Origin: Pelargonium nanum
Taxonomy: Eukaryota > Streptophyta > Magnoliopsida > Geraniales > Geraniaceae
Reading direction: 5' to 3'
Assembly (NCBI GenBank): GCA_036897485.1
Contig: JAYMTF010000010.1
Location: forward strand, 18,273 to 82,272
Length of the DNA stretch: 64,000 nt
Numbering within the stretch: position 1 is the first letter of the stretch; every line of letters begins with the position of its first letter. Shown piece after piece: positions 52,041-64,000 of the stretch. The notes below the pieces were generated by a model. It was not told the origin of the DNA. It was given only the letters and a program-made list of their open reading frames with translations, and ran no database searches. The translations under genes and the position numbers were made by a program.

Positions 52041-52112
52041 ACTAAGTGGGTTTGAACCTGTGACCTTATTTAAGAATAACTTTATGCTCTACCATTCGAT
52101 TTCTAGTAGTGA
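52041..52112 (-). pseudogene. trnN-like relic
   Basis: On the minus strand the order is TAG, ATGGTAGAGCAT, an AT-rich anticodon region, AAGGTCACAGG, TTCAAACC and CACTTAG. This parallels trnN of this genome (TGGTAGAGCAT, GGTCGTAGG, TTCAAATC, CTACTTGG) in order and spacing. The anticodon loop has lost GUU, the T-stem has two mismatches and the acceptor stem does not pair. It is probably an old, decayed duplicate, though another tRNA parent is possible. Confidence 0.4.
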
Positions 52113-53734
52113 ATTTTAAATTGACGGGATTCCTGCGCCCCCTTTCTGCAAAAAAGAACATGAGAGACCCAGAATTCGATGTAACTAACTTTAGTATTTT
52201 GGTATGTGGAGTAACATATAAGATTTACTAAAATTGAATATTTCAAGATTTGAACTTCAGGTCGACGATAATCTTTAGTAAATCCTAACTGAAAAGGGGC
52301 CGCTTTTTTAAAGTCAGGGAAACTTACGTTGATGTTATACAAGGACAATAGAGTCCTCTTTTACGCATATCATATAGATTTTACATCTATAATTAACGCG
52401 GAAAGGTGTAGCTAGTTGAATACTTTCATATACTTTTCAAATACCTTTTGTGCGGTCCACGGAGAAGCCAGTAACTTCTTGCAGAGGCTATTAAAAAAGA
52501 AGTCTTATTTTAGAAAAGCTTACACGTTACTTTTTGTATACCTTTCTCGGCTGAGGTGAAGATATATACGATTTCCTTAGGGATTGCTAAATATTTGGTT
52601 CCTTAATTGTTAATTTTGACCTTACAATTTCTTTTTGTGAAAGGCAAGAACTATAAATAAGTTTTATAGGTTCAAAAATAAGGTTTCACCTATTGATTGA
52701 AATACTAAAAAAAAGTACTAGTAAAGAAGCTAAATAAGGGGCTAAGCATTAACAGTTATTATAAAAAGCCTCCACAGAGAATGAAAGCATAAATAAAGAA
52801 TTATATTAATAATAGTATTCAGATATAATTAATTCATGCTTTAGTTCCTTGGGCTCCCTGATACTGAAAAGAGAGGATAGATCTTAGCAAAAATCTCAAA
52901 ATTCATGTTTCTTAAACTAAGATCTCATAGGTTTTCTTTTTAAGGCTATACTAAAACCCAATCTTCTTTCCACTAGTATTGTAATAAATAGGGGTTCTCA
53001 TCTAAGGTCCATAACTCGCTACAAAGAATGAGTAGTTCTATCTATGTATAACTCATCATTGCATACAAAAAAAACCTTGTAAAACTAAAGGGCCTCCGCT
53101 GTGGTAAGTAGATCCCCATTTGTAATCCCGCAAATAAGTGTATAGTAAATAAAAGGATCATACATAAAAGTAGTCTAAGATAAATATTAGAAAGAGGTAT
53201 CTATAAATAGGACATATGTTTTTCTTATGAAAAGTGTTACATTTGCCATATCAAATTTAGCTAATATCGGGGTTTATCCAAGAAATACTTTGATATTTTC
53301 TATTCCCTTGATTTATTTAGAGTTCACTTTAAGGAGATACTATACCGACGCTTACGTAAGAAGGTTACAAAGCAAACATAAACCAAAAGGAGATAATATT
53401 TTTAGTTCGCAGTATCCAGAAAAGCACAAATAAGAGTAACTTCCGGATCTACTGTGTATTTTGGTATGCCTATTATTAGAAATTCTTTAGTTTGATAAAT
53501 AGGTTTAGGGGAATCCTACTTTGAAGATTATGGAAATTCATGGATTCCGTACTATTAAAAGGACTCTCTACACAATACTATTAGAATTTATGATGCACTA
53601 GATTTCAAATTAGTAACGGTATGCCTAGTATACCGCCGAAAAAGAAAGTGTAGCACCTCTTTAGAGAATAATTTTTATAGGAAATCCCTTAAAATCTGAT
53701 AAAATACTAGCCCTTTTATACCCGAAGAGCTAAG

Positions 53735-53798
53735 CCCAAACCAGCCCAGACCTGGGAGAAGCGGTTCAAGCTAATCCTGAGAACTAGATTAGTTTGGG
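53735..53798. repeat. Interrupted inverted repeat with nested palindrome
   Basis: The right arm GATTAGTTTGGG (53,787-53,798) is complementary to CCCAAA (53,735-53,740) plus CTAATC (53,771-53,776), which are separated by 30 bases. Removing those 30 bases would restore a perfect 12-bp hairpin with the loop CTGAGAACTA. The 30-base insert contains the palindrome CCCAG-AC-CTGGG (53,745-53,756). Confidence 0.7.
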
Positions 53799-56599
53799 TC
53801 AGGTAGGGAATATCCTATATGAATTTTCATATTAAATAGCTTAGTTTCAATCAAGATTAAGCAAGCACTTTTAAGTGATTACTAAGATTCCGCTCAAATT
53901 GTAATTAACTGTGACTTAATCTGATCACTTAAGACATAAAATCTCGTTGTAGTGGTCTCTAAGGGTAATTCACGAGGGGCTCCTTCTTACGCTAACCCAG
54001 TACTGAGAAGCTTCGTTGACTAAGACTTTTTTGGTAGCTTACAAGGGGCCTAGTACTTAAAAATATGTTGTGAATTTATGTTCTATTACTAGGGCTAGAT
54101 CCTGGACATGCTGGTTTTTATAACGGTATAATTTTACTCCTGTCTTATCAGAGTAATTCGTATCCACCTTGATGTAAGAATTCTGATAGAACTGTTTGCT
54201 TAGAAGCTCGACTAGTATAATAAAATTGCCCGCAATTACGAGTTTCCCAAAAAGGGTGCGCGAACTGACTATATTAATAGAGAAATTAATAATGTAGTTC
54301 CCAAATTCTTAGAGTAAAAAGAAAAGGGACGTACGAGCTCATAATTTACTGATTTGCTAAGCTCTTCCATTCAAGCAAGCTTCTTTTTACAATTTTTACT
54401 AAACTCCAAATTATAGGAATACCTTTTCAGTCATATAGAATAGGTAAAACCCTAATTTTAATTATAAAGGAGTTTCCCGAGAGCTTTAGTAAGGCAAGTT
54501 AAATTAGAGTAATGGGAATGTGCCTAAAAAGTTTGTTAAGGTTTTAATACGCCGCAGCGCATAAAGCTGTGTTCTCTAATCTAAGACTCCAATATAGTAT
54601 AAAGTTTCATATAGCTTTGACGAATTCCTGTATTACTCTTGTGAGGGAGTTGGGGTATAAAATAAAAGAGGGCTCTCTTACAAATAGGAGTAAAAAACCC
54701 AGGTAAGAATATATGGATTTATGGAGAAAAAGGGCGTCATCAATATAAGTTTTAGTAGGGTAAAGGTTCATAATTTATAAATACTAGTAAGGAATTTAAA
54801 ATTCGTAAAAAACCTATTAGGGACGTTGTAAACTTAACGGGGTGGAACCGTGGGTCTTTTTGCTCCGTTCTACTTTAAATTCCTAAAAACTTAGGAAACA
54901 GAATTATGTAAGTGATTTTTAATTCCTGATAAGTATCTCCCTTAAAATTGAATTGTGATATTAAAACCTTTTTCTAAAACTTATGTCGTAAGTTCAAAAA
55001 CACCTTTCGGGAACAAAGAAAAACTTCAGGAGCTTTGGCTAGCAGACGCTTGCAACTGAATGCTTGGAAATTCTCTCGGGTGATAGCTTTCTTGAGAGTA
55101 CTATAGGAAGAAGAGAAACTTCATATAGTATATTTAATAGGGACTTTGTTCTTAACCATAACCTTTGCAATCCCATTAAACTAAGTCAGAACAAATACTA
55201 TAAGTAGCCTATCAATCTAGCAAGCAGCAAATAAAAAAGAGTTTTTTAAGACTCTTTTCTAGATACAGAATCTACATAAGCACACGTATACTCTCAAAAA
55301 ACCCCTACGCGTTCAATTTATAGCTATTTCTCAATCATATAGCTCAATAAAAAGTAATCAAGAGCAAGTCCCTTTAATTTAATACTTAATAATATTACAC
55401 TTATTTACTTACAAAGTTTTCTACCTACCTTTAAGCTATAGCCGAAACCCCCTATATTCGTATATCATTACATCAAAAACATATGAGACACTTAAATAAA
55501 GAGGAACAGAGTTTATAAAGACTAGTGAACAATAAAAATTTCTTCAAATAATCTCTCCAAAACTCTCTATAATCAAGAATCAAGAGTTTCATAACGCAGA
55601 ACCTAAGGGATTTGCACTAAACTCTGTCAATAAAAAATGGCGGGGACTTCTTCTGACTTCTCTAAAAAATACCTGCTCTTTAGTAGAGCTGAGCACCTTA
55701 TAAAATTACTGCAACTCAAATGGAATATTATGTAAAGATCTCTTAATCTACAAGACTCAGTTTTCTGTTGATTTGGAAAGTGACGAACTTAGGGCCTATT
55801 AAATTAAAAAAGAAAGTGAATCTTCAGACTAGAATTTGAATAACTACTGACATTTCACAAGCCCACTATAGGATGAGTGCCTTTTAGCTAGAGCTCCACT
55901 ATTTAACTCCTTAAAAAAGTTTCATCACTGCGGTCTCCCTAAGCTTTACAGTATAATATGTATCTCCCATGAGTATCCTTACCTTATTTGTGAATAAGGA
56001 GACTCTTGACCAACAGCATCATGAATCACGAAAATGGGATAGTAATAAAAATACTACAACAAAGATGAGTTCTACTGGCGCGAATAAACTCTTAATAAAT
56101 TGAAGCAGGATCCACAAGCGAGACTTAGTAACTCTTGCTTATTATTTCGTAGGTTATATATTAACAAACTTGGGTATAAATTTCGTGTATTGTTAAAAGG
56201 GACTTCTTTTAGCGGGTTACCTCAAGCTGTAGTCGAAGCTTTTTTTCTTATTATTAAAAATAAAATTGTGTAGTATTACTCACGCTTTATTGTTACTTTT
56301 TAATGATTATCAGACATAGCTATTTGTACATATGAAAAGCTTTCTACTAGAAAAAAAGTTTTGGCTAATTAATCCAATTCACGGGTCTTTTATTTTTAAC
56401 ATTTAGGAGGGTCTCGTTATATTCAGTTACAATATGATACAATAAACAATGGATTCTTGTATTAGTTGGGTTACTTAAGATACGAAGTAACTATTATTGT
56501 CAGTAGCTCTGCGATTAAGGCTCTTCCCGTACTCGTATAAGTTAAGTATATATTAAAGAAAGGAGAATTCTCTATATAAGCTTTATTTTTAAAGGAGTA

Positions 56600-56662
56600 G
56601 AAAGGGCTTGAACCTACATCCATTCGATTATTAACCTACTGTTCTAAACACTTATATTATTG
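56600..56662 (-). pseudogene. tRNA-like relic (trnN or trnK type)
   Basis: On the minus strand, TTTAGAAC (D-arm-like), GGTTAATAATCGAATGG and ATGTAGG then TTCAAGCC follow the order of trnN or trnK, with extra bases in the anticodon loop. The T-stem pairs only in part and no acceptor stem exists. Confidence 0.35.
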
Positions 56663-57288
56663 AAATTTGGAGATCAAAACTTATCATAGAGGACGGGGTA
56701 TAAAATAGGGCTAAGTAAGTGTTTAATCTTGATAAAAATACCTTAAATGAAAGCTACTTGGAGTTTACTTAACTACGACTCTTGACCTAGGCGGTTCCAA
56801 AGGGATCCTAGTACTACCTAGGAGTTAGTTTATAGTCTAACCCCCCGAACCCGTCAAATGTACCCGTACACGACCAAGGGATTCTATTTATATTTTTGAT
56901 AGAAGTTATCATAGGGTATCTCAGGTTACATGGATATATTTACTTCTTAGTACAAAGCTTTTTGTGGATTGGCTGATAACTTAAAAAATACGTATAACGA
57001 GTCTGTCTTGAACTCTCTCATAAAGTATTAATTTAGTTCTTTCTCTCCTTTTAGTTTAAATATGGGACTAAAAAAGAGCAATATACTTAATATAGGATTT
57101 TCATTAAAGAGCTACTATAAGGTTTACACTAATAAAGGGAGACCCTCCTCTGCGCCATACAGCGCTCTCAAGTACGCGCGGCTTTGAGGAACACCTAATA
57201 CAATAAATACCCTTGAGTTCGAGCCGACCTAAGAATAAGGTTCTTTTTTATTTAAAGTATACCTGTTTTTGAGAGTAGTATAAGTTCC

Positions 57289-57333
57289 CTAATAAGCTAT
57301 ACCCTAAAAAACTTTCTGGGTATAGCTTATTAG
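57289..57333. repeat. 16-bp perfect hairpin
   Basis: The arms CTAATAAGCTATACCC (57,289-57,304) and GGGTATAGCTTATTAG (57,318-57,333) are perfectly complementary around a 13-base loop. It is the strongest stem-loop I found in the spacer. Plant mitochondria use such stem-loops to stabilise mRNA 3' ends, but no gene adjoins it here. Confidence 0.95.
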
Positions 57334-60300
57334 TCAAGCAAAGTTAACACATAGTATTCTTTGGTATTTTATCCTTAGAAAGAATTATATATAAATATTT
57401 TAAGGGCCCTATGATAGTGACTAGCTTCGATAAAAGCGATACACACGGCACCAAGTTAAGCAGCTCCTATGTACTCTATGTATCTTGAAAGTAAAACACT
57501 TTAGATAAAAAGAATTCCACTAAGGTAAGGAGTCCCGTAAGTCTATCTTTGTATATACGTTGTATACCTCCACTTTATTTTATCTTTTAGTCCTTCTATT
57601 TGAGCGTAGGAAAAGGGATCCCTAATTTAGAGTATAAAGTGTTTACTTGTACTAAGTAAACTAACTTGGGATATTTAGTATATTTTATTAGAGCTCCAAA
57701 AATAGGAGACTCCTCTTTACTTTAATACAGTAAAGACTTGATAATAAATATAAGGGAAATGTAATCAATCATACATGAGCTTTTACTTATACTTAATATA
57801 GAACACGAAAAAGGCCTTGGAGTCGATTTGGCACTTTTTAGGGGACTGCATACATATAGTTTAAAGGAGCTTGGTTAGCGGCTCTCTACTTCGGTTCGTG
57901 TCAACTCGTTTATAAAATTTATTTAGGAGGCTAGGAAGAGTTTAATAGGGGGGCATCTTCTTTTTTAGTTCGCTTGACTGTGGGGCTAGAGTACTCGAGA
58001 TTTTAAGAAAGAATGTAAGCTAAGAAATTTCCAAAGCTTGAACCCACAATGTTAAGGAAAAGTCTTTGATTTTTTGATATCAAATATTCTATAAAGGAGG
58101 GCTGCCTTTTTAGAATGACTTTAAAACAGAGTGACTTAGGTTAGAGGTTCATTTAAAAGAAAGCTTCAGCCATGGGTAGAGAAAGAGATTGAGAATGTTA
58201 GGTTTTTGGCAGTTCAAATACAACAAGGTATAAATATACACAGTAAAACCTTTCCCATAAACTTCAAGGGAGTTTTTCCCGTAGAATAAACAACGTATTT
58301 ACTTTGTTAATAATCTTAAAATGGGAGCCCTTTCCTATAGATGCTATAAAAATTTATAAACTAAAGCAAATCCCCTCCCGGAGTATTCTAGTACAAACTT
58401 AACAGCGCTATGAGACTTTCTCAACCTTTTTACCTCTCTGACTCTTACTGGGTTTGCAGACTCGAAATTATGTCCTTGTCGAGTAATTCCGAGGGCGATA
58501 CATATTATTCTTAGCAGGGCTGTCTAAAAGCATTAAGGGTTTACTTTATTTCTAATTCTAAGTTTTTATTTTGGACTCCTGACTTTATTATTGAAAAAGG
58601 AATTCTAATCTGAAATTTCTGGCTTTTATTTCTTGTGTTATAGTCTAGCGAGGGCCCTCACTATTACCACTATTTGAGAGTTTTTAAGTCTTAAGAGTAA
58701 CAGTTTTTGCTTAGAGTTACCTCGGTTTATATTTCTTAATATAGCATACGCGCGCACCGCCCTCAGTCGACTCAAAACTGGGATTTTGAAGCAAGACCCA
58801 AAATCTTTTTTACTACAATAAATAGAATATTCCACTCTACAGTTATTGATTTTCAATAAGTTTTTATTAAATTCTAGGTAAAATCTTCTTTCTATAGGGT
58901 CCCGTAATTTTCGGGATTGTAGCGCAATAAACTTCGCCCTCGTTTTAGGAAAGTGCTTCTTAAAGAGCATAAGCAGCTTTTTCTACAGGGGTTTATTACT
59001 AGGTTTTGAAGCCCGTACAAAATAGAAAGATATTAAAAATGAAGTATATTCTACTATAAAGGGACCTCGAGCCTGTAATTGTACAAAGGTAAAAAATAAC
59101 TGATTAGAAGCTTCTTAAGAATCTGGAAAGTCTAAAATAAATTGTGGAATAGAAATACGAAATGCAAATATTTATGAGATAATTTAAAAAAAGCAAGACG
59201 AAGCCCTATATCCCTGCGGATTCCTTTATTTTGTATCCCTTGTAGTAAAAAAACAATCCTACTTTTCTTAAATTGTCGGAGGCTTCGCGTTAAGAGTTTG
59301 GTGAGTCCCTATGAAAAATGCCTTATAAGGGCAAAAGCTTTATAAACCAGAGAAGAACCCGCGCCTCTATTTAATGAGATCTTTCCTGAAAGTTGTAGTA
59401 AAGAAAAGAAGCTCTCTATTATGGTAATGGACTTTTCCTTACTGTAAGCTAATAAGAGGAACCCCGTTGATTTATAATAAAGGCTTTTTCAGAGAGCGAA
59501 TTTATACAATAAAACGCATGAAAAATTCGAAAATGTACGAACATACACGCGAGTGCCCGAACTCTTGATATAGATCGCGAAAAGGGCAATAAAATATGTT
59601 TTGGTTCTTACGTGAGGCAGTCTTGTTAACAATAAATAGAAAAAGAGGGGGGGGCTTACTTTTCCTCTTTTAAGAATAAGTGTTTTCAGAACCTTGTATA
59701 AGGGATATTAGAATTAAACTCCTTTTGCTTAGATTAGAGGAGACACTTACAATTATCTAAGATATAAGAGTTAGATAGCTTCTCTTTTGCGGAAATGAAT
59801 TAGGGTCCCTGTATATATATATAAATGCTCGTAGTTCTAACTAAAAGATAAAAGACTTATTTACTATAAGTTTTTTTGAACCATATCCTTAGAAAGTTTC
59901 CGTAGTACTATTATGACCTACTACTTTACTTAAACTAGCCTTTGACCTCTAATAAAAAATTCTTCCCCGTGAAGCTTTTATTAATTCCCAATTCCCTCGG
60001 GTTTTGCCTGATATTTAGAATTAAAAACCCGTGAGGTTCCGCGTATATTAGTTTTTTTTATTGCGATTTTCCTCAGCAGAAGAATTTATAGCTAAGTCAA
60101 TTTTATCTCGTAGGATCCCCTCCTGGTATAACATAAAGTAACTCAATTCCCGATTATTCAAAGCCACCCCAAAACCCTTCTCGGGAGTTAACCCACTTGG
60201 AAAATACTAGTTTATTTGTAATAAAAGCAGTATGACCCCCCATATAATAGCGTATCCTAGAAAACCCTTGTCTGAGGCACTCTTTTTTATTAAAAACCGG

Positions 60301-61694
60301 CAATGTGCTTCTTCATACCTAGCTCTAAAAAGCATTAAAATGGGGCTCTATTAGACAGCTCACTGGGAATTCTTTGATGCTAAAAATGTAGAGTTCTTTT
60401 CACTGTGCTGTTGAAAAAGAAAAAAGAATACTAAGGCGTTTCGTAACCTATGTCATGTATATTAGTCAGTTCCCTTATGCAAAGACAAAAGGATCTCAGA
60501 CTTTTTTGTAAAATCATATTTCCTTTCCTAAAAAACGGAGAAATAATGAGTCTCTATGCCATATTAAAGAGTAAACTACAAGATATAACTAAAGTGCTAG
60601 CGCACCTTTTTCGTACTTTCCTGATGGCCGCCCTTAATACTAAGAATTTCCCTTAAACCCCAAACCTTAACTTGTTTTACATTTCTAGGCAGCTCCACAG
60701 ATAAATTACTCATAAAAGACGGACGCTTGGGATTCTACTTATAAATTGGAACTTTTAAAGTATTCCCTGTTTTATACTAGAATCTTAGGGCGACTCTATA
60801 AAGGAGAAAAGACTTTGATATATCTATCTGGTTACTCTCTGGGGTCCTTTAAGAGTAAGCCGCGAATAAAAAAATAACAGAGGTATTTAGCAATCAAAGA
60901 AGTTTCGCATTGTGCCAGGGACCTGCGCCTTTGCTATGATAGGATAAAGTTACTCCCTTAATTAGGAAATTAAACCAGGAACTTCTTTATTAGTTAATAA
61001 GATAACTAGTAAGCAAAAAGCTATAGATACCCTTAGGAAACAAATAAAACTTACCCAAATATAAAACTAAGTTAACAAAATTTAGCATTTATTCAGTATT
61101 TCTGGATTAAGTTTGCTTTAGTGTAAGTAAGGGTTGCTCAATCGTTTTTCACACAGGACCAGAAAGAGCTAAAATACGAGACAAGTAATATTCTTTCTAA
61201 ATAAAGTATATGAAAACCCAGGTTTGATAGGACATTCACAAACTTGCCCATACAAAAACTTAAATTTTAAGCTGTCATAAATCGGGATAAAATGAAACGC
61301 GTTCTCATGGGTTCCAATCCTGTTGCTTAAATTCTGTGCCATTTTATCAGTATGCTTTTTATAGGTTTATAGGTTGTAGCTTTGCTTTTTAATCTTGTCA
61401 TTCTAGTAAAAAAGTATTCATTGGTATAGATAATAGAGTCTTTTCCTAACGTATAAATCTTTATAATTAAAACCTAAAAATTTTAGCATATAAAGACAAA
61501 ATTTACTAGAATCAAATAAGGAGATTAAAATATGTTGTATAACTTTCTATTATCTATAAACTATAAAGATCAGATTATATATAACGGATTGCTTGCTGCA
61601 CCTTTCCTAATTATCTACAAGTTAGTTTTGTTCGATATTTCATAATGGCTTAGTAGGCGGATTCCACAAATTGTAGATCATATATCTTGTTATT

Positions 61695-61731
61695 ATATAA
61701 ATTCCTACTTATATAAATTCCTACTTATATA
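61695..61731. repeat. 16-bp tandem repeat, two copies plus partial
   Basis: ATATAAATTCCTACTT occurs twice in tandem without mismatch, followed by the start of a third copy. It is a simple local duplication in spacer. Confidence 0.95.
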
Positions 61732-64000
61732 TAATCTTATATAACTGAACCGTTCTCCACCATAAGGCTCCCTTAATACTGAAACCTCGTGCTTTGACTC
61801 CCTGGCGAGACGTTAAGCAAAAGGGTTTTTTTTCATACGCATCAAAAGGTCCCGATAAATGGATTCATAATAAGCATGTTCCAAATGTACCGTTACCTAT
61901 TTTATTCTTGTAAATTAAGTTAAAAATTTCAATGTAAAATAACATAAGAAAAATCCGAGACTTGTTGTAACTTAAATAGAAATAGAGTTTTTAAGGGTAT
62001 GTAAACTCTATCAGAAAAGGCACGAATCTCCTTAAAATAAATATAATATGATAGATATTTTCGTAAACAGAGATCTTCAGATAATTTTAAGTTTTTAAAG
62101 AATTTGGATCCAGTTGATAAGCAAAATAGTGGAAATACGTATTTATTGTAGTTACTTAGTTTGTTGTAAATGGGATTTGTAAACCGCTAGTTTATAAAAT
62201 AAGAGTGGTACAGAAAACTTATATCTTACTGAGATTTTAAACCCTCATAGCATTTGTAAACATTGATGATAAAAGTATACAAACGAGCCTTACTCTTGAA
62301 AGTAAATTCAGAAAATACTGGACTACGGCTTTTTTACCAGCAATTTACTTAGTCTAGCAAACTCCTGATTAATAGTATAGGGAGCTCCTTAGGAGGTCTC
62401 TGGAAGTTGGATAAACGAATTTTTTGACATAATAAGGAGTGCCTTGGGTCAGTAGTTCGAAGAAATATTGTTACCTTGATGTCAAATGAGTAGGGGCAAC
62501 CCTTTAATTTGTAAGTATGAATTGCTTCTAATTACTTTATGGAGAAGATTCCTCAAATAACAGATATTTTTATCCACCTTGCTTTGTAGCTTGGTTTTTT
62601 GAGATAAAAGTAAAATGAAGCTCTTTCTATCTTACCGCAAGCATTGGTGAGGTTTTTCATACCAGGGCCGCTGTCATATCTATAATTATATAGTACCCCC
62701 TACTAGTAAATGCAATTTGTTGAGTGAGAGGCCTTTAAATACATGCCTTTAGGGGTATAATGATCCAGCTACTCTTCCTTGTTCTATAGCTTGTGAGCCT
62801 ACTTACGCAACTTGGGCTACCTCAATATTAAATACCTATTTAGTTTTCATAAGGCATTATGTGCAATTAGGAAACTCGTCTTCTAGTTCAAAGAGTTTTA
62901 TCAATTGAGAAATTTTATTACTTAGATTTTTATGGACTGCAAGCATAGACCCTGTCGCTTTTAGGATTGATTTCTAAGATCTCCTATGTCCAGAATTTAG
63001 GAAAATACTTTCGACTTTTTTCTATTAGATTATTAAAAAAAGGGTATAGTAGCCAATAAACTTTTTTGTATATTTAATTTTTGGATGCATGCGGGGCTTA
63101 TCACTATAAAAGAAAGTAACTTCTTATTAGTTTTAATCAAATTCATATATTTAAAGCATTTAAAAAAAGCCTTATCTCGTGGTAGCAAAAAAGGTACCAA
63201 ATTGCGATAGCATGAATCTAAGAATAAGGGGTCCATTATTTTCTTGGGATGAGTGAGATGCTAAATTCAATAATTTACTATATATTATGCAATTACCTTA
63301 AATGAGTAAATTAGACAGTTATGAAAAAAGGTAAGGTATCTTCCACATCGTCAAAAGGAGGGTTTTTGTACAAGTAATAGAAGTGGGCTTATCCAACCTA
63401 TTTGGAGTTGCAAAGTAATGGAAATTTTGTATAGCTAAAAGACAAAAACTTCATCGAATTAGAAGTATTGACTATAATAAGGATTTACTGGATTTGAAGC
63501 CTAGGCCCGATCCCTGAGCTTCCTACAAGACACCCATAGATAATTTGATATCTTATTTCATACATTTTTTACAAAGCATGCTCAAAAGAAGGGCTAAAAG
63601 AGAGAATTTAGTGCATAATATGAGTCTTACTAAGTATAGACAACGAGGTTTTTTGATAGGTTAAAGTATTGGTAAGTTCTTACTATATTATACGTACAGG
63701 TTTAGATTGAGCTTTATAAGTGATTTGATAACTACATGCCAGCATCCCGGTTGTGAGACTCTACTTTTTTACAAAAGGGGTACTTAGTATACTTTCTTTG
63801 TTTCATCAAATTCAAGGGGTTTCCTATGAAAAAGGAAGCTTGTAAATAAAGGGACCCACCTTAAATATTTCCTTGTATTTTTCTTATTTACTATACAAGA
63901 TACGATGGTAAATTGAGGGTTTCTTGTTGAGTTTTTGGCTTCACTAGCGAGAGCTTAACTTCCCTCCGCTGCTGGTAGAAAAGGGGACCGCTAACCCAGT

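Larger units (their letters stand above)
52113..64000. other. AT-rich spacer with relics, hairpins and short repeats
   Basis: No gene is recognised in nearly 12 kb. The frame at 58,638-58,970 on the minus strand (110 codons) is basic and has no known motif, and its length is not remarkable for this composition. Structured elements within this span are listed separately. GC-rich palindromes continue, for example AGGGATCCCT at 57,614-57,623 and AGGGCCCT at 57,403-57,410. Confidence 0.5.

Noticed and set aside
58638-58970. 110-codon basic frame on the minus strand
   Set aside because: It has a ribosomal-protein-like charge but no matching family pattern. Length and composition are compatible with chance.

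Overview
The window reads as part of a seed-plant mitochondrial genome, and a very sparse one. The evidence is nad3 and most of nad1 with seed-plant-type protein sequences, mitochondrial trnY(GUA) and trnN(GUU) genes, and the domain V-VI end of the group II intron that interrupts nad1 at the site called nad1i394. That intron is trans-spliced in known seed plants. I cannot name the species. The overall composition (about one third G+C by eye) is much lower than I would expect for a seed-plant mitochondrion. The gene sequences look pre-edited and fast-evolving.

Layout: 1-12,470 is AT-rich spacer with a more balanced patch near 6.3-7.3 kb. The only gene cluster lies on the minus strand at 12,878-14,227 and reads, in transcription order, trnN - trnY - nad3 - [3' half of nad1 intron i394] - nad1 exons 2 to 5 fused. 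Spacer then runs to 50.7 kb, with tRNA-like relics, a 16-codon shard of cob at 40.15 kb and balanced islands near 20.7-21.8, 38.3-39.3 and 49.6-50.7 kb. A second trnY/trnN pair, the better preserved one, is at 50,722-50,923. Everything from there to 64,000 is spacer with relics, short tandem repeats and hairpins.

How the genes relate: nad3 and nad1 are membrane subunits of respiratory complex I. The cluster looks like one transcription unit in which tRNA processing would free the nad3 5' end, and the nad3 3' flank doubles as the 3' half of a trans-splicing intron needed to join nad1 exon 1 (absent here) to exon 2. Three other nad1 introns are cleanly missing and usual C-to-U editing positions are already T, which suggests integration of a cDNA made from a spliced, edited, but not yet trans-spliced precursor.

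The most unusual content is in the spacer: an apparent excess of tRNA T-arm motifs outside intact tRNA genes, many short GC-rich palindromes of the purine-GG-NN-CC-pyrimidine kind scattered through AT-rich DNA, and one hairpin that appears to have been interrupted by a 30-base insert starting with such a palindrome. The other open frames in the window are short enough to be expected by chance.
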